Source: Desulfobacter sp.
GTDB lineage: Bacteria > Desulfobacterota > Desulfobacteria > Desulfobacterales > Desulfobacteraceae
Length of the DNA: 64,000 nt
Assembly (NCBI GenBank): GCA_028768525.1
Contig: CP054837.1
Location: 744,001-808,000 of the forward strand
Direction of reading: 5' to 3'
This document shows, one piece after another, positions 57,629 through 64,000 of the stretch (positions are counted from its first letter, which is position 1; every line of letters starts with the position of its first letter). The notes beneath the pieces were generated by a model. It searched no databases. It was not told the DNA's origin and saw only the letters and a program-made list of their open reading frames with translations. Made by a program: the position numbers and the translations under genes.

Positions 57629-58996
57629 TCAATTTCCCATGGGCTCTTTTATGGTTAAAAGGCGTTCTAGTTTTTTTACGGCCTGGTTGACGGCAAAGAA
57701 AACCAACCTGTCTCCCGGGGTCACAATGGTATCCCCGGTGGGAATCAATACCTGATCGCCCCTGATCACAATGAGCAGCAAGGTGCCTTTGGGGAAATTG
57801 ACCTGTTTGACCGGACGCCGTGTGATACTTGATTTATCCAAGGCGATGACCTCTATAAATTCCCCCTGTTCTCCCAGAATAGAAATATCGGAAATAATAT
57901 TTCCCTTTCTGACATCCCGAAGGATGGCGCCGATGGCTGACAGCCTCGGGCTAACCACCTTATCGATACCAATGGCTGGAAGCAGGGGGAGGTAGCCCGT
58001 GTTTCCGATTTTGGTGATGGTGTCGCCGGCGCCGATGGTCTTGGCCAGTAAAGACATGAGAATATTGGCCTCATCGTCATCGGTAACCGGAACAACGACA
58101 TCGGTCCGGGGGATATTTTCTTCCAGGAGCAGGCGAAGGTCAGACCCGCTGCCATGGAGAATCAGGACATTGTTAAGGGAATGGGAAAGCGCTTCACATC
58201 GGGTCCGGTCGGATTCTATGATTTTGGTTTCCACCCCCTCCTGTACAAGTTTTTTGGCCAGGCGCTTCCCGATACGGCCGCCGCCGACAATGAGCGCACT
58301 CGCCACAGTCCTTGATTCAAAACCAAAGAGGTTCAGGTTTTTCTCCAGATGTTTTTTTTCGCAGATCATATAAACCAGGTCCTCGGGAAAAAATTTTGCA
58401 TCTCCTTTTGGGACAATGATACGGCGGTCCCGGATGATGGCGGCAATCAGCGGATGGGGGATTCCATTCCGGGCCGAAAGGCTGGACAATTGCATTCCCA
58501 CCATTTCAGATGCCCTGTGAATCCGGAAACCCGCATAGCTCACCCGTCCTTCAACAAGTTCACCCAGGTCTGTGATGCCCGGTATCCGCATCAACTGCCC
58601 AATGGCCCGCACCACCTCTGTCTCCGGATTGATGATGGTATCAATATGGGGCGTCGACTCCATGAACCGATGGTGGAATGAATCCAGTTCGACATTTCTG
58701 ATCCTGGCCAGCTTTTTGGTATCCGGCGACAGATAATCCGCCAGCATACAGGCCATTATATTGATTTCATCGCTGTCGGTTACGGCCAAAAGAAGCTGTG
58801 TGTTTTTGAGCCCGGCGTCTTCCAGCGCCTTGGGGCTGGTTGACGAGGCGTGAACGGCATGGACATCAAGATTATCATACAAACGCCTGATGGCGCACGC
58901 ATCTTTGTCAATGACCGTTACCTGGTTATGCTCCGAAGCCAGGCGGTCGGCGATGGTATACCCGACTTGCCCCGCTCCGATAATCAATACCCTCAA
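57629..58996 (-). CDS. trkA: Trk potassium uptake regulatory subunit TrkA
   Basis: 455 residues with two RCK modules, each Rossmann (GAGQVG at 7-12; ALIVGGGRIGKRLAKKL at about 230) plus an RCK_C domain (AKFFPEDLVYMICEKK, LIPTGDTIVTPGDRLVFFAV). It controls TrkH/TrkG-type K+ channels through NAD(H) or ATP binding, in the cytoplasm. No trkH is in the window, so the channel must lie elsewhere. Part of the nine-gene operon. Confidence 0.94.
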   Translation of the reverse strand: MRVLIIGAGQVGYTIADRLASEHNQVTVIDKDACAIRRLYDNLDVHAVHASSTSPKALEDAGLKNTQLLLAVTDSDEINIMACMLADYLSPDTKKLARIRNVELDSFHHRFMESTPHIDTIINPETEVVRAIGQLMRIPGITDLGELVEGRVSYAGFRIHRASEMVGMQLSSLSARNGIPHPLIAAIIRDRRIIVPKGDAKFFPEDLVYMICEKKHLEKNLNLFGFESRTVASALIVGGGRIGKRLAKKLVQEGVETKIIESDRTRCEALSHSLNNVLILHGSGSDLRLLLEENIPRTDVVVPVTDDDEANILMSLLAKTIGAGDTITKIGNTGYLPLLPAIGIDKVVSPRLSAIGAILRDVRKGNIISDISILGEQGEFIEVIALDKSSITRRPVKQVNFPKGTLLLIVIRGDQVLIPTGDTIVTPGDRLVFFAVNQAVKKLERLLTIKEPMGN

Positions 58997-59034
58997 AACA
59001 CGACTCCAGTACCATAAATGGGCAATTTACATTC

Positions 59035-59463
59035 CTACCAGGCCCTGGTCTCCATGATCTCCTGAATCCGTTTTTCGGTTTTTTTCTCGACCAGAATCAT
59101 CTTCTTTGCCTGGGCTTTATGGATTTTTTCCGTGAGAACCGTCAGGTCGGCCGGTTTTTCAAGAAGATCCATGGCCCCCAGTTTCATGGCCTCAATCCCC
59201 TTTTGAACGGTGGCATGCCCGGTGAGCAGGATGACCTGGATATCAGGTTTTTGTTCCTTAAGAAGCTTTAACGTTTCCAACCCGTCAATTTCCGGCATTT
59301 GAAGATCCAGCACCACCACATCAAAAGACTTGCTTTTAACCTTATCCAACGCCTCAACGGCGGATAAGGATTTAGTGACATCCATTCCCCTGGCTGTCAT
59401 TCGTTCGGCAAGGGCGTCTATAAACTCCCGTTCATCGTCCACGATCAATACTTTTTCACTCAT
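59035..59463 (-). CDS. Stand-alone response-regulator receiver
   Basis: 142 residues with only a receiver domain: DD pair at 9-10, phospho-Asp53 in VLDLQMP, Lys103 in LLEKPAD, and a helical tail of about 25 residues rich in Lys and Glu. It probably acts in a phosphorelay with the adjacent histidine kinase. ATG at 59463 has AGGAGG upstream. Confidence 0.93.
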   Translation of the reverse strand: MSEKVLIVDDEREFIDALAERMTARGMDVTKSLSAVEALDKVKSKSFDVVVLDLQMPEIDGLETLKLLKEQKPDIQVILLTGHATVQKGIEAMKLGAMDLLEKPADLTVLTEKIHKAQAKKMILVEKKTEKRIQEIMETRAW

Positions 59464-59493
59464 GATAAACCTCCTTTTTGGTTTTGCCATTGA

Positions 59494-59862
59494 TTACTTA
59501 TGTTTCTTCTCCCAAAGGGTATTCAGTTTTTCCACAAGACTGTCAATCTCCACTGGCTTGATCAGGTAATAGGCCTCCCCAGTCTGGGAGCATCCCATGT
59601 GGTAGCATTCCTCCGATCCATGGCCGGTAATAAAAATAAAATCCATATCCGGGGATATTTCCTCCATTTTTTCTTTCAACTCGAAGCCGTCCATCTCAGG
59701 CATCTGTACATCCAGCACGATGATGTCATAGGTATGCTGTCCAAGCAATGCAATGGCTTGTGTATGGGTGGCCGCCCAATCGGCCTTGATCCCCCTGAAC
59801 CCCAGCCGTTCCGCCAAAGTGGAGACCAATTCTTTTTCATCATCGACTAAAAGTACCCTCAT
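59494..59862 (-). CDS. Stand-alone response-regulator receiver
   Basis: 122 residues, receiver only: DDE at 7-9, phospho-Asp51 in VLDVQMPEMD, and Lys102 in LIKPVE. Its start overlaps the histidine kinase stop by 4 nt, so this kinase is the likely phosphodonor. Second receiver of a three-receiver set in the operon. Confidence 0.93.
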   Translation of the reverse strand: MRVLLVDDEKELVSTLAERLGFRGIKADWAATHTQAIALLGQHTYDIIVLDVQMPEMDGFELKEKMEEISPDMDFIFITGHGSEECYHMGCSQTGEAYYLIKPVEIDSLVEKLNTLWEKKHK

Positions 59863-61586
59863 GGCGTAATTTCTCCCCCCTTAATTGTCGGCAGATATAC
59901 CGTAAACGTTGTCCCATGGCTACTTCTGCTTTTGACTGTAATACGGCCGCCCATTTCCTGAACCAGCCCGTAGGTGATGGACAGTCCCAGCCCGGTACCG
60001 CCTTCATCTGTTTTTGTGGAAAAAAAGGGGTCAAAGATATTGTCCATATTCTCCTGGGATATCCCGCAGCCGGTATCGGCAAAAGCCATTGAAAGGAAAT
60101 TGTCCGAATCGTTATGGGCAGTGATGGTAAGGCGGCCTTCACCGGACATGGCGGAAAAGGCATTGTTGATGATATTGAGCATGACCTGCTGGAGCTTTCC
60201 GTGGTCGCAGACAACAAGGGGAAGATTTTCCGGAATATCCTTATCTATTTGTATTCTTTTGAGTTCAGCCTCCTTGGCCAGAAATACCAGCACTTCATCC
60301 AGCACTTTGCACGGGGCCAGGGGAACCGCCTTGGCTTTGGTCCGCCGCCCGAAGCTGAGCAGTTGCCGGGTGATCTTGCTGCATCTCATTACCGACGCCA
60401 GAATAACATCCAATGCCCCGTTCAGGTGCTCGTCATTTTGATATTCCGGTTTGAATGTCGCCATGTCTTTGATCAGGCCGGCCTTTTCATTTATGATGGC
60501 CAGGGGATTGTTTATTTCATGGGCCACCCCGGCGGCCAGACGGCCAATGGAGGCCATCTTGTTGGCATATTCGGCAAGGTGGCAGTATTGGGCCCGTTTC
60601 AGGTCCAGTACCCTCAGCCGCCGGATCAGATAACCGGTTACCGCCCAGATCCAGATCAGGATAAAGGCGATGCTGAACCCCAGGTATTTGAGCAGCTGGG
60701 CCTTAGCGCCATGCCAAGGCGCCATCAGGGCTTTCTGGGACTTGACAACCATCAGGACAAAGGGGGTATCCGGGATATACCGGTAGGCGGCGATCAATGC
60801 GGCCCCGCTAAAGGTAAAGGTAAAACTCTGGGTCGCCTCCCCCCTTGGCGGCAGAGAAATTCCCAGGGGGGCCAAGGTCTTTCCAAAGTACCTGGACGGC
60901 GTCTGGAGAATGCCCTGGCTGTTCACCAGAAATATATCTCCCCCGTGGGTGGTTTCATGGTGGGAAAACACCTGGGACAACTCATGTTCAATGGTTGCCC
61001 GGAAGACAAAAACGTCTTTTTTTTCACTTTCATGCCGGATGGCAATTGAAATATGCGGCACGTTACGGTATCCCAGAAACACCTGGCTGACAGACACCCC
61101 CTTGTCCATGGTCTCCTTAAACCAGTCCTGTTTCTGATAATTTTTCCCGGTCAGGTCGTAGGGGCCGGCATAGGCCACCTGTGTGCCTGATGCATTGATG
61201 ATGCCGATATCGGTAAACTTGCCGAAACTGGTTTGAAGCCCGGATAAGATCGATTCAAGATCTGCGGGATTGCTCAGCCGCTCCGGCACATTGGAACGGG
61301 CCACGTAAGTCAAGGCGTTCTTCCGTTCATCCAGAAAAAAGGATACCGTCCGCCATGTGTTGGATGCAAGCCGGGCCGTTCTTGCTTCGCCATCCTTTTC
61401 AAGGGATTTCTGGGTCAGCTTATAATCCATCACAGCGAAAAAAACAACGGGAACAAGGGCGAACAGGGCGGTCAGTATAAACGAAATCAACCATAACCGT
61501 TTATAGTTAAGCAAGTCTCTTGTCCGGTCCGGCAACACAATCGTGGTCGCCTCCCCCGGTCTTTTATCCTTGTATTGGGCAATCAT
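59859..61586 (-). CDS. Histidine kinase with Cache-type periplasmic sensor
   Basis: 575 residues. Membrane helix (LWLISFILTALFALVPVVFFAVM), a dCache-like sensor (about 60-290, TDIGIINASGTQVAYAGPYDL), second membrane helix (YLGFSIAFILIWIWAVTGYL), then HisKA with His356 in VAHEINNPLAI and HATPase (MLNIINNAFSAMS, GTGLGLSITYGLVQEMGG). It has no attached receiver. It should signal to the two adjacent receivers and the kinase-like fusion. Confidence 0.94.
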   Translation of the reverse strand: MIAQYKDKRPGEATTIVLPDRTRDLLNYKRLWLISFILTALFALVPVVFFAVMDYKLTQKSLEKDGEARTARLASNTWRTVSFFLDERKNALTYVARSNVPERLSNPADLESILSGLQTSFGKFTDIGIINASGTQVAYAGPYDLTGKNYQKQDWFKETMDKGVSVSQVFLGYRNVPHISIAIRHESEKKDVFVFRATIEHELSQVFSHHETTHGGDIFLVNSQGILQTPSRYFGKTLAPLGISLPPRGEATQSFTFTFSGAALIAAYRYIPDTPFVLMVVKSQKALMAPWHGAKAQLLKYLGFSIAFILIWIWAVTGYLIRRLRVLDLKRAQYCHLAEYANKMASIGRLAAGVAHEINNPLAIINEKAGLIKDMATFKPEYQNDEHLNGALDVILASVMRCSKITRQLLSFGRRTKAKAVPLAPCKVLDEVLVFLAKEAELKRIQIDKDIPENLPLVVCDHGKLQQVMLNIINNAFSAMSGEGRLTITAHNDSDNFLSMAFADTGCGISQENMDNIFDPFFSTKTDEGGTGLGLSITYGLVQEMGGRITVKSRSSHGTTFTVYLPTIKGGEITP

Positions 61587-61603
61587 TTGCCTGCACCCCC
61601 CGA

Positions 61604-62833
61604 TTATTTAGGGGAACTCCCTTCCCTGTTCCTTATTTTTTCATTGGCCGATGTAAGAATGCGGCTCAACTCCTCAATATCCACCGGCTTCTGCAAATAG
61701 GCGAAGGCGCCCAGTTTCATGCAAAGCTCCCGGTCTTCGTCGGAACCGTGGCCGGTCAGTATCACCACCTCAATTTCCGGGCGGGTGGCTTTTACTTTCT
61801 TGAGGACTTCAATACCGTCGATTCCCGGCATTTTCAAATCCAGGATCATCACCTCGGGCTCTTCCTCTTCCACAAGGGTAAGGGCGGATTCGCCGTCATA
61901 GGCCACCGCAGCCCCCATATCCCTCATCTGGAGGCGTTCGGACAGGCTCTGTACAAATTCCCGTTCATCATCCACCAGCAGGACTTTTGAGGGCACCTGG
62001 AAATCGAATTTCCGGTAAATATCAGCCTGGTAAAACCCTTTTCCAATGCGTGTTTCCACGGAAGTCACCCCGTCCACTGCCCCGGCGATATGCTTCAATT
62101 CATCTTCCAGCCGGCCCAGCAGCAGGACATTGGTGTTAATGGTCAAGGTCACCAGGCCGTCCCTCACATTGACATCCACCACATGCCCCTCTCTGGAAAG
62201 CGCCACGCCGACCTGGGCGGCCAGGATAAAGTCTTCGGCGGCCCTGTGGGAGACATTGGTCGGCTGAAGGACTTCGGTTTTCAGATTGCCCAGGATAAGG
62301 GTTGATGCCTGTTCTACGTCCATTTTATCCGTGGGAATGATGATATCATAAAGGGACGGGCTCCAGGGATCCTGGATTTTAAACAGGGTGTCGCACCAGA
62401 GACAGGCCGCTTCGTCATCTTTCCGGAGTTGTGAATCCGCCTGTTTTTCCGATAAGGAATGCCGTGAAACCGCCTGTTCTATCCTGTATTTTTTATCCGC
62501 AATAATACAATTTTTAAGTACATGGGTGACAGAGGGGGGGATCAGCATGCCGGAAAAACCGTCAACGATGCAATTGTCCTCAAGAACAGCCTGGGCGACG
62601 GCCAGCCGCAGATAGGCAATTGACCGCTCGTGTTCATGGGTAAACCGGTTAAATATAGAAGGCCTGCCTGAAAAGACCTTGGCGACTTTCTCCCCTGGCA
62701 TTCCGGACAGCCGCCCGGCTTCGACAGCCAGTTCCTTGTCTGATATCAGGCGGTAATTGCTGTGTTGCATCACCGCGTTGATGATATCGGTCTTGCCGCA
62801 GAATGATCCGCTAAAAAATGTCATGATGGCCAT
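61604..62833 (-). CDS. Cytidylate-kinase-like/BON/receiver fusion protein
   Basis: 409 residues. Residues 1-185 look like a cytidylate-kinase-like P-loop domain (SGSFCGKT at 8-15, first loop position Ser in place of Gly). About 196-268 resemble a BON domain (GHVVDVNVRDGLVTLTINT). Residues 283-395 are a receiver with phospho-Asp332 in ILDLKMPGID and Lys382 in YLQKPVD. The output of phosphorylation is unknown; it may control a nucleotide kinase or a membrane-associated partner. ATG has AAAGGAG 6 nt upstream. 17 nt before the histidine kinase. Confidence 0.8.
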   Translation of the reverse strand: MAIMTFFSGSFCGKTDIINAVMQHSNYRLISDKELAVEAGRLSGMPGEKVAKVFSGRPSIFNRFTHEHERSIAYLRLAVAQAVLEDNCIVDGFSGMLIPPSVTHVLKNCIIADKKYRIEQAVSRHSLSEKQADSQLRKDDEAACLWCDTLFKIQDPWSPSLYDIIIPTDKMDVEQASTLILGNLKTEVLQPTNVSHRAAEDFILAAQVGVALSREGHVVDVNVRDGLVTLTINTNVLLLGRLEDELKHIAGAVDGVTSVETRIGKGFYQADIYRKFDFQVPSKVLLVDDEREFVQSLSERLQMRDMGAAVAYDGESALTLVEEEEPEVMILDLKMPGIDGIEVLKKVKATRPEIEVVILTGHGSDEDRELCMKLGAFAYLQKPVDIEELSRILTSANEKIRNREGSSPK

Positions 62834-62851
62834 GGCGGTCTCCTTTGGGTT

Positions 62852-64000
62852 TTAATTCATTGATTCCGAGTCAAGCTGAGCGGTCATCAAGGGACAGGTC
62901 TTCTCCGGCGAATCCTTGTGGGTCCGCTCATGGATGTCCGCGACCGCTTTTTCCATGGTGGGGTAAATATTACGGTTACCGATCTCCTCAAGGAGGTGAG
63001 TCCTTTCAAGCACCCGGTGCACGGCATCATTCACCCCGCTCAAGGACACTCCGTATCCGGCGCTTCTTAACCGCTGGATCACCAGTCCCAGCATTTCCTG
63101 GCCCGAAGCGTCCATGTCGTTAATGCCGTTTGCGGCGATAATAAAGTGGCGCAGCTCTGAATCCCTGCCGATCCGCTTGTTGATTTCATCTTCAAGGTAA
63201 CTGGCATTGGCAAAGAAAAGCGGGCCTTCAAACCGGATCAATTCAATATGGGCACAACTGGCCAGCGCATGGACCGTTGAATCCTTGAATCCTTCATCCT
63301 CAGCCCTGGACAGGGAACTGACCTTGGGCCGCATGCATTTAAAGAGAAATACACCGATGGAAAGAGAGACACCGATATAAATCCCCTCTTCAAGATGGGG
63401 GGCTAAAAGCAGGGTGGCCACAAAGGTAATCACGGATATCAATCCATCGTACCATTGCGCCTTCCAGGCATGGATAAATCCTGACACATTGACCAGCCCG
63501 ATAACGGCCATCATGATGACAGAAGCCAGAACGGCCTGGGGCAGATGATACAGCAGAGGGGTGAAAAACAGCAGGGTGATGATGACCACCAGACTGGTGA
63601 TCACACTGGAGAGCCCGGAAATGGCACCGGCCTGAAGGTTTACGGCACTTCTGGAGAAGGAGCCGGAAACCGGATAGCTCTTTCCGATGGCCCCGATAAT
63701 ATTGGACAGCCCCTGTCCGATCAGTTCCTGGTTGGGATCCAGCCGCTGGCCGGTTTTGGCGGCCATGGCCTTGGCAATGGCGATGGCCTCCATGAAGCCG
63801 AGCAATGAAATAATCACCGCAAAGGGCAAGAGCTGGAAAAAGGTGCCGAGGGTAATTTTCGGCACCCCCAAACTGGGAAGCCCCCTGGGGATGACACCGA
63901 CCACGGCACCGCCCCCTGTCATTAAAAGGGCGTCTGTGCGCAGTGGTTTATTCCCCACTTTCAGGCGGTAGACACGGGTATCCAATGCCTTGAGTGAGGT
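62852..64000 (-). CDS. SulP-family anion transporter (partial, N-terminus cut)
   Basis: At least 382 residues; the N-terminal membrane segments lie beyond the window end. Transmembrane part (GFMEAIAIAKAMAAKTGQRLDPNQELIGQG, GSFSRSAVNLQAGAISGLSSV) ends near residue 235 of the visible part and a cytoplasmic STAS domain follows (LIRFEGPLFFANASYLEDEI, GINDMDASGQEML). SulP proteins move sulfate, bicarbonate or other anions. The frame reads through to the end of the window, so no start is assigned. First visible gene of the nine-gene operon. Confidence 0.92.
   Translation of the reverse strand, partial: TSLKALDTRVYRLKVGNKPLRTDALLMTGGGAVVGVIPRGLPSLGVPKITLGTFFQLLPFAVIISLLGFMEAIAIAKAMAAKTGQRLDPNQELIGQGLSNIIGAIGKSYPVSGSFSRSAVNLQAGAISGLSSVITSLVVIITLLFFTPLLYHLPQAVLASVIMMAVIGLVNVSGFIHAWKAQWYDGLISVITFVATLLLAPHLEEGIYIGVSLSIGVFLFKCMRPKVSSLSRAEDEGFKDSTVHALASCAHIELIRFEGPLFFANASYLEDEINKRIGRDSELRHFIIAANGINDMDASGQEMLGLVIQRLRSAGYGVSLSGVNDAVHRVLERTHLLEEIGNRNIYPTMEKAVADIHERTHKDSPEKTCPLMTAQLDSESMN

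Overview
The window is bacterial, GC-rich and densely coded. It carries a type II secretion operon, TRAP transport, an RND efflux system, dCache-type sensors and a PEP-CTERM-like protein, and many genes overlap by the 4-nt ATGA arrangement. This gene style suggests a Gram-negative marine or anaerobic member of the Desulfobacterota (Desulfobacteraceae-like). That placement is inference: no sulfate-reduction or rRNA gene is present to settle it. I see no phage, transposase, integrase or CRISPR array.

Layout. 1-3.3 kb: partial hemL, tRNA-Lys with its own promoter and terminator, and three small genes (GFA family, SpoIIAA-like, Cys-rich). 3.8-13.1 kb: a type II secretion operon gspH-I-J-K-L-M-C-D-E, with gspF alone at 21.6-22.8 kb and no gspG in the window. 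13.1-22.8 kb: glycerate kinase, an M24 peptidase, a TetR regulator, a dCache chemoreceptor, a rimB-rimK pair (RimK carries an extra RCK_C-like tail) and MscS. 23-29.2 kb: a 5-oxoproline module (GntR regulator, PxpA, PxpB, PxpC and a complete TRAP transporter) with shared AT-rich operator-like palindromes. 29.4-29.7 kb: tRNA-Tyr and tRNA-Thr behind one good promoter.

29.7-44 kb: agmatinase, a PEP-CTERM-like secreted protein, a TetR plus penicillin-acylase pair with duplicated operator-like sites, and a DUF2860 porin-like gene with response regulator and histidine kinase. These last three diverge from an outer-membrane factor, adaptor and RND pump operon, and the shared intergenic region holds 11-bp-period direct repeats that fit an OmpR/PhoB-type box. 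44-54 kb: an FMN riboswitch with ribB, small unknown genes, a TetR regulator, an acyl-CoA hydrolase/transferase-GNAT fusion, a 23S rRNA methyltransferase, an alpha/beta hydrolase, cinA and a B12-type radical SAM gene.

54.3-64 kb: nine tightly packed minus-strand genes that look like one operon: SulP anion transporter (cut by the window end), a cytidylate-kinase-like/BON/receiver fusion, a dCache histidine kinase, two stand-alone receivers, TrkA, an HTH-PTS IIA fusion, a ClC channel with CBS domains, and a double universal-stress protein. Joining cation and anion transport with a multi-receiver phosphorelay and a nucleotide-kinase-like response regulator makes this the best candidate for an undescribed system in the window.
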